Shown one piece after another: positions 26,306 to 34,190 of a DNA stretch of 64,000 bases (positions within the stretch are counted from its first letter, which is position 1; each line of letters starts with the position of its first letter). The DNA comes from Chitinimonas viridis. Lineage in GTDB: Bacteria > Pseudomonadota > Gammaproteobacteria > Burkholderiales > Chitinimonadaceae. Below the pieces are notes generated by a model that was not told the origin of the DNA, did not search any database, and saw nothing but the letters and a program-made list of their open reading frames with translations. The stretch is from positions 731,532 through 795,531 of the forward strand of contig NZ_JAUFPU010000018.1 of assembly GCF_030409555.1 (NCBI RefSeq), written 5' to 3'. The translations under genes and the position numbers were made by a program.

Positions 26306-26351
26306 TTAACAATCCCACCAAGCCTGTCATGTCGCATTCGAACCCGTCACT

Positions 26352-26369
26352 ATGTTCCATACCGTTCAT
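26352..26369. promoter_or_regulatory. Palindromic site, copy 2 (degenerate)
   Basis: ATGTTCCATACCGTTCAT matches copy 1 at 15 of 18 positions in direct orientation, with one arm degenerate. The two sites are 64 bp apart, about six helical turns. This spacing would allow cooperative binding on one DNA face. Confidence 0.4.
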
Positions 26370-26743
26370 ATTATTTGTACGATATAGAGCATATAGACCA
26401 GCCCAACACTCAACCAGGACTGCCCTGCTGTTGACGCAGGCGCACCCACCGTGCAACAACCACTACATCGACTGAATCCGGCACACATCGGCATCAGTAG
26501 CGCAGCAGGTGGCGCCAGCCTTCGATTTATTCACTTGGAGCCGGCTCAAGTAGGCCGTCTCGGCACTGTCACCCACGCCATGCCTCGCCTGAAGGCCCAG
26601 GGTTCTGGAAGTCGCCATGCCGGCCCCACGACAGCGCGGTGGTTGGAAGTTCCCGCAAGTGTCCTATAACGTCTCTGTCGTCCCCTATGTATGTGCCTTT
26701 TCACACAGGGCTTGACCCATCCTTTCGCATTACAGCGTGCTAT

Positions 26744-26775
26744 ATATAACCCTTTTTGGGTAAACGCAGCTGCGT
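26744..26775 (+). repeat. TATAACCC-loop-GGGTAAACG motif, copy 1
   Basis: A short hairpin (ACCC, 5-base loop, GGGT) is followed by AAACGCAGCTGCG. The same arrangement occurs at 38263-38292. This copy ends 16 bases before the AraC-family start codon, within its likely leader. Confidence 0.4.
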
Positions 26776-26791
26776 ATCCAGAGGATGCATC

Positions 26792-27613
26792 ATGGCGTGG
26801 CAGCCGCACATAGCAAATCAGCTTGATCATAGACAGGATGAACAGGGGTGGCAGGCCGCGCATCTGCACGGCGCGGCGCAGACCGCCATGCTGTTCGACG
26901 GCGTGCCGGGCTTTGCCTACGTCGTCAAGGATGCCGCCGGCCGTTATGTCTCCTTCAACCAGTCGGTGATGCAGCGGGTCAAAGCACGCCGGCCGGAAGA
27001 CATACGTGGCCGCACGGCGGCAGAAATTTGGCCCGGCCCCATGGCGGCGCGATACAACCAGCAGGATCAATGGCTGATCAAGCGACAGCTGCCCATCTTC
27101 GACCAGCTCGATCCGACGCTCTATTCCGATGGCGAAGCCGGCTGGTGCGTGACCCACAAGTACCCGCTCTATGTCACCACCGGCGAGCTGGCAGGGATCT
27201 TGTGCCTGTCGCGCGATCTGCCGGAAATTTCGCGCAACGGCCTGATCAACGAACAGTTGGCCAATGCGGTGGACCGCATGGTCATTCACTTCGAGGACAA
27301 GTTGCAGATTGCCGATCTGGCCGAGCAGGCCGGCCTCAGCAGCAGCCAGTTTTCTGCCCGTATCCGCAAGATCTACGGCATCAGCCCGGCCGACCTGATA
27401 CTGCGCAGCCGCATCCGCGCCGCCTGCGCCCTGCTCCGCCGCGACGACGCACCGCTCAGCCAGATTGCCCTGCAGTGCGGCTTCTATGACCATAGCCTGC
27501 TGAGCCGGCAGTTCCAGCGCGTGATCGGCACCAATCCCTCCAGCTACCGCAAGTGGCTGCAGACCCAGCCGCAATCCACCCTGGTGTCGTGGGAACCACA
27601 CTGGCCCCGCTAG
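26792..27613 (+). CDS. PAS-domain AraC-family transcriptional regulator
   Basis: This 273-residue regulator starts MAWQPHIANQLDHRQDEQGW, with GAGGA 7 bases upstream; the frame reaches back to 26756 without a better site. The N-terminal PAS domain (about 40-150) reads VPGFAYVVKDAAGRYVSFNQ and TAAEIWPGPMAARYNQQDQ, with a final strand LYVTTGELAGILCLSRDL. The AraC DNA-binding pair of helix-turn-helices (about 175-270) includes LQIADLAEQAGLSSSQFSAR and ALQCGFYDHSLLSRQFQRVI. It probably senses a small molecule through PAS. The target is unknown. Confidence 0.9.
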   Translation: MAWQPHIANQLDHRQDEQGWQAAHLHGAAQTAMLFDGVPGFAYVVKDAAGRYVSFNQSVMQRVKARRPEDIRGRTAAEIWPGPMAARYNQQDQWLIKRQLPIFDQLDPTLYSDGEAGWCVTHKYPLYVTTGELAGILCLSRDLPEISRNGLINEQLANAVDRMVIHFEDKLQIADLAEQAGLSSSQFSARIRKIYGISPADLILRSRIRAACALLRRDDAPLSQIALQCGFYDHSLLSRQFQRVIGTNPSSYRKWLQTQPQSTLVSWEPHWPR

Positions 27614-27704
27614 TGCCACTCTGGCTACTCCCCTGCCACCCCTTGCACCGACAGCCAAATCCTGCGACAACGCCGGCTGCACGGTACTTCAAGAGAACAA
27701 ACGC

Positions 27705-28046
27705 ATGAGCACGGAACTGCAGATCATCGACATACAACTGGGCGAGGGCAAGGCCGTCGTCAAGGGCGCCCTGATCACCACGCAGTACCGGGGTTATCTG
27801 GAGGACGGCACCCAGTTCGACTCCTCCTACGACAAGGGCAAGCCCTTCCAGTGCGTCATCGGCAGTGGCCGTGTCATCAAGGGCTGGGATCTGGGACTGA
27901 TGGGCATGAAGGTAGGTGGCAAGCGCAAGCTGTTGGTGTCGGCCCACCTGGGCTATGGCGAGCGCCAGGTCGGCGCCCATATCAAGCCCAACTCCAACCT
28001 GATCTTCGAGATCGAGCTGCTGGAAGTGCTGACGCGGGACGATTGA
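27705..28046 (+). CDS. FKBP-type peptidyl-prolyl cis-trans isomerase
   Basis: This 113-residue single-domain FKBP begins MSTELQIIDIQLGEGKAVVK. The standard core is seen: YRGYLEDGTQFDSSYDKGKPFQCVIGSG, VIKGWDLGLMGMKVGGKRKL, HLGYGERQVGAHIKPNSNLIFEIELL. The active-site aromatic and aspartate residues (Y, F, D, W) are in place. There is no signal peptide, so it is cytoplasmic. It follows the AraC gene by 91 bp and is convergent with the M64 peptidase gene. Confidence 0.93.
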   Translation: MSTELQIIDIQLGEGKAVVKGALITTQYRGYLEDGTQFDSSYDKGKPFQCVIGSGRVIKGWDLGLMGMKVGGKRKLLVSAHLGYGERQVGAHIKPNSNLIFEIELLEVLTRDD

Positions 28047-28087
28047 CCGGCACCAGCAACAAGCCGCTACGCTGAGTGCGGCAGCAG

Positions 28088-28107
28088 CCCCCGGCCGAAG
28101 CCGGGGG
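28088..28107. terminator. GC-rich hairpin between convergent genes
   Basis: CCCCCGGC, a CGAA loop and GCCGGGGG form an 8-bp perfect stem. It sits between the FKBP stop and the M64 gene stop. It has no T-run, so it may serve as a bidirectional terminator or RNA-end stabiliser. Confidence 0.5.
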
Positions 28108-28133
28108 TGGTCAGGTCCAGACTAGGCGGTGAC

Positions 28134-29741
28134 TTACTTGGGGAAGGTATAGGTAACCGAGAAGTTACCGGCGCCCGAGTAGGACTTCACCTCGAAGTAG
28201 TAGTGCCCTGCCGTGCCGGCGTAGTTGATGGTCTCGCTGGAGGTGGGGCCGGTGGCCGATGCCACTACCGCCCAGGCGGAACCATTCCATTTGTACAGCG
28301 CCAGTTCGAAGTCGGTGTTGGCCGGCCCGGTCAGTTGCAGCTTGAAGTTGCCGCCCAGGTTGCTGGTATGGGCGCCGGCAGCAGGCAGGTTGACCCATTG
28401 CTTGTTGGCCACCGAGCCCGTTACCGTCACCGGTGTGGTGCCATCACCGGGCTTGTAGTAGTTGGCAAACACCACGCCTGCGCGACGTTCGTTCACCGCG
28501 TGCCAGGGCTGGCCCAGGGTGCGCATGCGCGAGTTCTCGGTGGGCCGGTACATGCCGCTGGTGCAATAGCGGCCGCCGCGGAACAGGCCCAGGGTGCCGT
28601 TGGCGTAGGTGCCTGTCGGTGTGGGTAGCTGGACATTCGACGGGATCAGGCTGCCCCATTTGCCATTGCGATTGGCCTGCAGGGTAACGTTGGCTTCGGT
28701 CGGTTCACGGCTGGTATCGCAGCTGCCGTAGTCATATTCGTCAGCCAGCTTGAACGCTGTGTGGCCTATCTCGTGCAGCGCCAGTTCAATGGCTGAGGTG
28801 TGCATGGTCATGGTAGCGATGCTGCCGCCAGCGCCACCGTAGCGAGTGGAGTTGGCAATCACCACGATCACGTCGCGGCCATCGGCGGCGGTCACCGAAC
28901 CCACGTTGGAATACACCAGGTTGTCATCGGCACAGACCAGACGGTCCAGGCCCCAGCAGCCTATCTGCACACCCAGGGCGGTGTTCTTGTAGATGCCCTT
29001 GTCCGGCTCATCCACGCCAGACTGGGCGCTGACCACATCGACGCGGCGGATGTTCATGCCGGCTTTGTTGGCACCAAACAGGGGGTCGGCCAGCAAGCCG
29101 TTGGCAACCTTCTGGGCATCGCTGGCCCATTTGTTCATTTCGGCGCTGGTGTAGCCATCGCCTATCAGCACGATGTCCATGCGGTTGTTCGATGGGCCGG
29201 TATTGTGCAGCAGCACTGAGCTGGCCTGGGCACGTACGGCCATCATGCGTTCGTTGCCATTGAGCAGCTTGTCCAGCAGCTTGCGGTCGAAGCGCTTGGC
29301 GGGCTTGGCAGCAGCGGCAGCAAAGGCGCGCTCATCGCCCAGCTCGGTATTCTGCCCACCTACCAGTTCAACATGGTCCAGCGTCTTGTAGCCCGGCACC
29401 CGTACTTCGAACACGGTCTGTGGCAGGGTGACCTTCTGGGCATGTTCTATCTCCCCGGTCTCGGGGTTGAACGATTCGGCATTCAAGGTGGCCGGGTTGG
29501 CTACCCGGCTACGGAACAGTTCCCTACCCTGGCGGTCGCGTCCCACCACATAGAGATCGGATGCACTGGGTTGTACTGGCTTGGGCGTGCTGGTGAACTC
29601 GCCGGTCTGGGCATGAACCAGCTCGTAGTCGCTGCTGCCTCTGTCGTTGTTCTGCTTCACTCGGAGCAGCAAGCCGTCCGCCGCGTATACCGCCTGACCA
29701 GCCAGGGCCAGCCCCAGCATAAAGGGTAGGGAATGCTTCAT
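28134..29741 (-). CDS. Secreted M64-family metallopeptidase with C-terminal PPC domain
   Basis: This 535-residue secreted zinc peptidase has a signal peptide at residues 1-20 (FMLGLALAGQAVYA) and an N-terminal beta domain (about 22-125). The M64 (IgA-peptidase-type) catalytic domain starts at NRMDIVLIGDGYTSAEMNKW (about 187) and has zinc ligands in ALHEIGHTAFKLADEYD (His323, Glu324, His327, Asp334). The C-terminal 90 residues (about 440-535) form a bacterial prepeptidase (PPC) beta domain ending YYFEVKSYSGAGNFSVTYTF, often removed on maturation. It is a candidate T2SS substrate. Confidence 0.9.
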   Translation of the reverse strand: MKHSLPFMLGLALAGQAVYAADGLLLRVKQNNDRGSSDYELVHAQTGEFTSTPKPVQPSASDLYVVGRDRQGRELFRSRVANPATLNAESFNPETGEIEHAQKVTLPQTVFEVRVPGYKTLDHVELVGGQNTELGDERAFAAAAAKPAKRFDRKLLDKLLNGNERMMAVRAQASSVLLHNTGPSNNRMDIVLIGDGYTSAEMNKWASDAQKVANGLLADPLFGANKAGMNIRRVDVVSAQSGVDEPDKGIYKNTALGVQIGCWGLDRLVCADDNLVYSNVGSVTAADGRDVIVVIANSTRYGGAGGSIATMTMHTSAIELALHEIGHTAFKLADEYDYGSCDTSREPTEANVTLQANRNGKWGSLIPSNVQLPTPTGTYANGTLGLFRGGRYCTSGMYRPTENSRMRTLGQPWHAVNERRAGVVFANYYKPGDGTTPVTVTGSVANKQWVNLPAAGAHTSNLGGNFKLQLTGPANTDFELALYKWNGSAWAVVASATGPTSSETINYAGTAGHYYFEVKSYSGAGNFSVTYTFPK

Positions 29742-29997
29742 GATGCGCCTCTATTCTAATTATGCCGATGGGATATCGGCTGCAGCATCATGAACTTAGG
29801 GGAGTTTGTACGATTGTACGGATTTGTGCAGGCAGAGACCAAAAGCATGCAAATCTGCTGGATGGTATATGCAAATCGGGTAAAAAGCCGGGATTCCGAC
29901 GGATGGCAGCCACTTGATCCGCATCAATACCGTGCTTGCCAGGCTCAGGTGTAATCCAGGCCAGGATTTCTCACCAACCTCGCAAAGGATATTCCCC

Positions 29998-30621
29998 ATG
30001 AAAACCAGTACGCTCAAGCACTTGGGCCTCAGCCTGGCACTGGCCGCCACCGCTGCCCTGCCGCTGGCAGCACAAGCCGAGGAAGGCCCGTGGCTGGTAC
30101 GCCTGCGCGCCGTCAACCTCGACAGCGCCAACAAGGACAACACCGGCCTGAATCTGTCCATCAACAACAAGGTGATACCGGAGTTCGATATCTCCTACTT
30201 CTTCACCCCGGAGCTGGCAGCCGAACTGGTGCTGACCTACCCGCAAAAGCAGACCATACGCTCAGGCAGCGTGGACATCGGCAGCCTCAAGCATCTGCCG
30301 CCCACCCTGACCCTGCAGTACCACTTCAATGGCCAGGGCGCGTTCAAGCCCTATGTCGGCGCAGGCATCAACTACACCCGCTTCTCCCAGGTGCAGTTCC
30401 ACCCCGCCGTCGTGGCCGCGCTACAGCCCAGCATCAGCAAGAACAGCGTAGGCCTGGCCCTGCAGGCCGGCCTGGACTACAAGCTGAACGACAGCACCTA
30501 TCTGAATTTCGACATCAAGAAGGTACAGATACGCACCGATGTGAAATCGGCCGGCACCAAGGTCGGCGAATTCAAGGTCGACCCCTGGCTGATCGGCGCA
30601 GGTGCTGGCTGGCGGTTCTGA
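29998..30621 (+). CDS. OmpW family outer-membrane beta-barrel protein
   Basis: This 207-residue protein starts MKTSTLKHLGLSLALAATAA (signal peptide, cleaved after AQA near residue 23). AAAGGA lies upstream of this ATG; the frame upstream to 29914 is not needed. The mature part opens with GPWLVRLRAVNLDSANKDN and shows alternating strands of an eight-stranded barrel: VIPEFDISYFFTPELAAELVL, LTLQYHFNGQGAFKPYVGAGINYT and a final aromatic strand GAGAGWRF. OmpW proteins form narrow hydrophobic channels. It is divergent from the M64 gene. Confidence 0.93.
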   Translation: MKTSTLKHLGLSLALAATAALPLAAQAEEGPWLVRLRAVNLDSANKDNTGLNLSINNKVIPEFDISYFFTPELAAELVLTYPQKQTIRSGSVDIGSLKHLPPTLTLQYHFNGQGAFKPYVGAGINYTRFSQVQFHPAVVAALQPSISKNSVGLALQAGLDYKLNDSTYLNFDIKKVQIRTDVKSAGTKVGEFKVDPWLIGAGAGWRF

Positions 30622-30636
30622 CAGCCTGCTGAGGTG

Positions 30637-30657
30637 GCACCCGGGAAACCCGGGTGC
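30637..30657 (+). terminator. Hairpin downstream of ompW-like gene
   Basis: GCACCCGGG, an AAA loop and CCCGGGTGC form a perfect 9-bp stem 16 bases after the stop codon. No T-run follows, so termination would be Rho-assisted or the hairpin protects the transcript end. Confidence 0.5.
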
Positions 30658-30726
30658 TGAACATTGCGGCAGCTCAAGTAGCGGTGCTCCCTGGACTGAG
30701 CTTGGACACATACCGCACCACCAATG

Positions 30727-32172
30727 TCATCCCGGTAGCTTCATTCCCGCCAGTACCTTCACCGCACCGGCCATCTCGTCCGGTGTCAGTGCCGCGTAGC
30801 CCAGTAGCCAGCCTTCCTGCCTGGGTGTGCCCAGATACAGGCTAGACAGACTGGGTGTGGCAATACCCAGGGCGGCAGCCTGCCGGCTTAGCGGCAGCTC
30901 CCAACCCGTGGGCAGGCTGGCTGCCAGTTGCAGGCCGCCGTTGGTGGCTTGCGGCGACAGCCAGGGCAGATGGGTGCTCAGCAGCGTCTGCAAGGTATCG
31001 CGCCGGCTGCGATAGAGCTGGCGCATCTGCCGCAGGTGGGCGGCGAAATGGCCCTGCTCGATAAAATCGGCCGTTACTGCCTGGGCTAGCTGGGCGCAAT
31101 GGCCGTCCTGCACCGTCCGCGCTGTCACCATGGGCTCGACCAGGGCCGGTGGCAGCGCTAGGTAGGCTAAACGCAGGGACGGAAACAAGACCTTGGAGAA
31201 GGTGCCGAGGTAGATCACCCGCTGCTGGTGATCTAGCCCCTGCATGGCCGGCAAGGGCTGGCCGTCGTAATGGAATTCGCTGTCGTAATCATCCTCCACC
31301 AACCAGCTGCCGTGCTGGCGGGCATAGTCGATCAGGCCCAGGCGGCGCGGCAGGCTGAGCGTCGCGCCTAGCGGGTACTGGTGCGAGGGTGTCAGGCAGA
31401 TCAGCCGTGGCGCGGCCGACTGCGGGCTGAACTGCAGACCGTCCTGGTCTACCGGCAGAGGCAGCAGACTGGCCCCTGCTGCCGCAAACGCGGTTTTGGC
31501 ACCGCGATAGCCTGGTTCTTCCACCCAGACGGTGTCGCCGGTATCGAGCAGCATGGTGGCCAGCAGCTGCAAGGCCTGCTGCGAGCTGGTCAGCACCAGC
31601 ACCTGCTCGGCACTGCAGCGCACCCCGCGAGATTGCCCCAGATAGTGGGCGATGGCCCGGCGCAGCGCCGGGTGCCCCTGTGGATCGCCGTAGCGCATCA
31701 GCGCCTCGCCATCCTGCCGCAGCCGACGGTTGAGCAGCTGCCGCCAGGTATCGGCCGGAAACGCCCGCAGCTCGGGGCTGCCGGCGCAGAATGCCTGTGG
31801 GCGTAGCGGATCCTGGCAGCCACCACCACGGCGTATCTGCTCGCCCCGGCGCGACAGGCCCAGGCCGATAGCAGGTGCGCCACCCTGCACCGACGCCTCC
31901 CGCCTGGGTATGGCGATGCGGACAAAGGTACCCTGGCCGACATGCCTGCCCAGATAACCCTCGGTCTCCAGCTGGGCATAGGCTGCCTCCACCGTCACCC
32001 GCGACAGGCCCAGGTCGGCCGCCAGCACCCGCGATGCCGGCAAGCGGGTGTGCTGCGCCAGGGTGCCGTTGGCAATGGCCTGCCGCAAGGCACGGCACAG
32101 CTGCTCGCGCAAGCTGGTGCCGGGTGCGGCGGTCTGGCGGAACAGCGACAACCATAGGCTGGGTATCGTCAT
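30727..32172 (-). CDS. MocR/PdxR-type GntR regulator with aminotransferase domain
   Basis: This 481-residue protein begins MTIPSLWLSLFRQTAAPGTS. A GntR winged helix (about 15-80) contains LREQLCRALRQAIANGTLAQ, LAADLGLSRVTVEAAYAQLE and GYLGRHVGQGTFV. A type-I aminotransferase-like domain (about 110-480) has PLP-binding features: TSSQQALQL, VWVEEPGYRGAKTAF, LVEDDYDSEFHYDG and GTFSKVLFPSLRLAYLAL (the Schiff-base lysine in SK). MocR proteins sense PLP or amino acids. It is divergent from a rhodanese-GNAT pair and may regulate it. Confidence 0.93.
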   Translation of the reverse strand: MTIPSLWLSLFRQTAAPGTSLREQLCRALRQAIANGTLAQHTRLPASRVLAADLGLSRVTVEAAYAQLETEGYLGRHVGQGTFVRIAIPRREASVQGGAPAIGLGLSRRGEQIRRGGGCQDPLRPQAFCAGSPELRAFPADTWRQLLNRRLRQDGEALMRYGDPQGHPALRRAIAHYLGQSRGVRCSAEQVLVLTSSQQALQLLATMLLDTGDTVWVEEPGYRGAKTAFAAAGASLLPLPVDQDGLQFSPQSAAPRLICLTPSHQYPLGATLSLPRRLGLIDYARQHGSWLVEDDYDSEFHYDGQPLPAMQGLDHQQRVIYLGTFSKVLFPSLRLAYLALPPALVEPMVTARTVQDGHCAQLAQAVTADFIEQGHFAAHLRQMRQLYRSRRDTLQTLLSTHLPWLSPQATNGGLQLAASLPTGWELPLSRQAAALGIATPSLSSLYLGTPRQEGWLLGYAALTPDEMAGAVKVLAGMKLPG

Positions 32173-32266
32173 GAATTGGCCTTATCCAGGCTAGGGAATT
32201 GGCCTTAATGATAGCGCCAAGCCTGCCTACAATGGCCTGGCCTTCCAACCACACCGGATACCTACC

Positions 32267-32719
32267 ATGTCTGCCACCTCCCAAGTCCTCGCCTTCCCCG
32301 CCGCTGGCCCCGCCGACACCGCCAGCTTTATGCTGGCCAAGCTGGCCTACCACACCGATGCCTGGGATGTGGCCGAGGACCTGCGCAATGGTGTCAGCGG
32401 TATCGTGGTCATCGATACCCGCAGCGAAGCCCTCTATGCTGCCGGCCACGTACCCGGTGCCATCAGCCTGCCGCACCGCCTGATGGATGCGTCCAGCACG
32501 GCACAGCTCGACCGTAGCAAGACCTATATCACCTACTGCGATGGCATAGGCTGCAATGGCTCGACCAAGGGTGCCTACAAGCTGGCCAGCCTGGGCTTTT
32601 CGGTGAAGGAGATGCTGGGCGGCCTGGATTTCTGGCAGCGCGATGGCCACCCTCTGGCCACCGGCACCGAACCCGGCAGTCTGTCTGGCCATGCACCCGC
32701 CATTGAGTGCGGCTGCTGA
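32267..32719 (+). CDS. Rhodanese-like domain protein
   Basis: This 150-residue single rhodanese domain begins MSATSQVLAFPAAGPADTAS. Key segments are GIVVIDTRSEALYAAGHVPGA (substrate-entry strand with D-x-R and G-H-x-P-G) and TYITYCDGIGCNGSTKGAYKLAS, in which Cys of YCDGIGC is the sulfur carrier. GFSVKEMLGGLDFWQRDG follows. It transfers sulfane sulfur or acts in redox or arsenic/selenium chemistry. It ends GHAPAIECGC, a second pair of cysteines. It is coupled to the GNAT gene that starts two bases after its stop and is divergent from the MocR gene. Confidence 0.9.
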   Translation: MSATSQVLAFPAAGPADTASFMLAKLAYHTDAWDVAEDLRNGVSGIVVIDTRSEALYAAGHVPGAISLPHRLMDASSTAQLDRSKTYITYCDGIGCNGSTKGAYKLASLGFSVKEMLGGLDFWQRDGHPLATGTEPGSLSGHAPAIECGC

Positions 32720-32720
32720 T

Positions 32721-33170
32721 ATGACGGAGCCGGCGACCATACGGCTGGCCACAGCGGCCGATGCCGCCAGCCTGGCCCGCCTGTGCCAAGCGCATGCCCA
32801 CTACGAGCGCATCCCCTACCAGTCTGAGGGCCATGCCCAGCGTCTGGCCACAGCACTGCAGCAGGCGCGCCTGCACGCCTGGCTAGCCGAGCAGTCCGGC
32901 GAAGTGCTGGGTTATGCCAGCACCACGCTGGATTACGCCACCCTGGCCGGCCGGTCCTATCTGCACCTCGATTGCCTCTACCTGCGTCCCGATGCGCGCG
33001 GCCAAGGCCTGGGCTCAGCCTTGCTGGCGGCGGTTTGCCAGCACGGTCGTAGCCTGGGCTGCCAGGAACTGCAGTGGCAAACCCCGGATTGGAACCAGGG
33101 CGCCATCCGCTTCTACCTGCGGCTGGGCGCCCAGCAGCGCAGCAAGGTACGGTTCAGCCTGGGGCTATAG
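32721..33170 (+). CDS. GNAT family N-acetyltransferase
   Basis: This 149-residue enzyme starts MTEPATIRLATAADAASLAR, one base after the rhodanese stop. The GNAT elements are GEVLGYASTTLDYATLAG, YLHLDCLYLRPDARGQGLGSALLAAV (motif A, R-G-x-G-L-G) and QWQTPDWNQGAIRFYLRLGA (motif B, N-x-x-A-x-x-F-Y). The substrate is probably an amine or amino acid. It shares an operon with the rhodanese gene. Confidence 0.9.
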   Translation: MTEPATIRLATAADAASLARLCQAHAHYERIPYQSEGHAQRLATALQQARLHAWLAEQSGEVLGYASTTLDYATLAGRSYLHLDCLYLRPDARGQGLGSALLAAVCQHGRSLGCQELQWQTPDWNQGAIRFYLRLGAQQRSKVRFSLGL

Positions 33171-33201
33171 ACACGTCAATCAGGAGCGAGACGCGGGTTC
33201 A

Positions 33202-33231
33202 GGCGGCCCTAAAGCCAGCAGCGGGGCCGCC
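33202..33231. terminator. Hairpin downstream of GNAT gene
   Basis: GGCGGCCC and GGGCCGCC form an 8-bp perfect stem around a 14-base loop, 31 bases after the GNAT stop and 57 bases before the stop of the opposite-strand gene. There is no T-run. Confidence 0.45.
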
Positions 33232-33287
33232 GTGCTGTCCGCTTAGTCCATCACCACCCAGCCATGACTTGAAGTCATCGCAGTCAC

Positions 33288-33794
33288 TCAGTTGGTGGCC
33301 CGCCGGAAGGCCATCACCACCCGGTCGCCATAGGCTTCGTCGGTCACGACCGATACCGTGCGTATCAGTTGCGCACCCTGCAAGGCCACCCGGTCGCATA
33401 TCATCGTGTCGCCGTCGTCATAGCGCAGGGTGGCCTGCTCGTGCTCTCCCTCGGGTGCGCCCCAGTCGAGATCGGGTACCAACAGGAAATGCTCGCCACC
33501 CTCGCTGTTGACCATGCCATCAAAGGGCACCACCTTCTCCTCCAGTACGCCGTTTGCCCCAAACCACTCAACCGCCGGCTCGCCACTGCAGGTCTGGCGG
33601 AAGCTGCCATCGGCCTGTACCTGCAAGGTAAGGCCGCCGGTGGCTTCCAGCTGTGCCAGCAATTCAGGGCTATGGCCGTACAGCCAATCCACTACGGCGC
33701 TATCGTCGTCGTCATCATCTGGCAGATCCAGATCCACATTGATGTGGGCACTGCCCACCAGATGCCATACGCCGACCAAGTCCTGTTCGTCCAT
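33288..33794 (-). CDS. Hypothetical acidic beta-rich protein (lipocalin-like)
   Basis: This 168-residue acidic protein begins MDEQDLVGVWHLVGSAHINV. The opening L-x-G-x-W and the later strands (TLQVQADGSFRQTCSG, QATLRYDDGDTMICDRVALQ, DRVVMAFRRAT) resemble small lipocalin-like barrels. An unusual run of six aspartates lies near residue 25 (DLPDDDDDDSAVV). There is no signal peptide. The function is unknown. It is convergent with the GNAT gene. Confidence 0.6.
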   Translation of the reverse strand: MDEQDLVGVWHLVGSAHINVDLDLPDDDDDDSAVVDWLYGHSPELLAQLEATGGLTLQVQADGSFRQTCSGEPAVEWFGANGVLEEKVVPFDGMVNSEGGEHFLLVPDLDWGAPEGEHEQATLRYDDGDTMICDRVALQGAQLIRTVSVVTDEAYGDRVVMAFRRATN

Positions 33795-34190
33795 TCCTCT
33801 ACTCCTTGTCTGTCTGTTGTTGTTCGCTGGCTATCCACGCGCGCCAGGCTCGCCAATATAGTGGGGCGGGCGACGGTCAGTCCATGCCGCCACCACCCCG
33901 CCACATCCGATACCAACCCGCCAGCAGCATCAGCACGCTGCCCATAGACCTGCCCTGATGCGTCTTCGCTGCAATTTTTTTAGGCGAAAAGCCGCAGTCC
34001 AGGCTGCCCAAGGTCGCGCAAAATTTTCATTATTCTTATTTATTTACAATGCTTTACAAACAAATGCCAACAGCATTAAGCGCCACTTCAAGCTAACTTA
34101 AGCCGCCGCCGCGCTGACATGACGATTGCATGATGTTGTAGTGCGCTCCGCAATTATTCACCTGTCATCAAACCACTAAGGAGAGCTTCA
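33795..34190. promoter_or_regulatory. AT-rich upstream region of the first M4 protease gene
   Basis: This 396-bp gap contains the lowest-GC stretch nearby (about 33970-34080; TTATTTATTTACAATGC). It is 110-220 bp before the M4 start codon, which carries AAGGAGAG directly upstream. It probably holds the promoter for the protease array. No defined -35/-10 pair is claimed, and I see no gene in it. Confidence 0.4.

Larger units (their letters stand above)
26178..26791. other. Long intergenic region with regulatory sequences
   Basis: This 614-bp region separates divergent regulator genes. It holds an AT-rich section (about 26235-26400) with two similar 18-bp palindromes, then 26400-26700 with no supported gene, and a TATAACCC...GGGTAAACG motif at 26744-26775 just before the AraC gene. 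Overlapping open frames here lack ribosome binding sites. Confidence 0.5.

Noticed and set aside
26546-27682. 378-codon minus-strand frame opposite the PAS-AraC gene
   Set aside because: It is an antisense shadow; the plus-strand frame has clear PAS and AraC motifs.
31289-32752. 487-codon frame on the minus strand overlapping the MocR gene
   Set aside because: It is another reading frame of the same strand with no domain; the MocR frame has full domain support.
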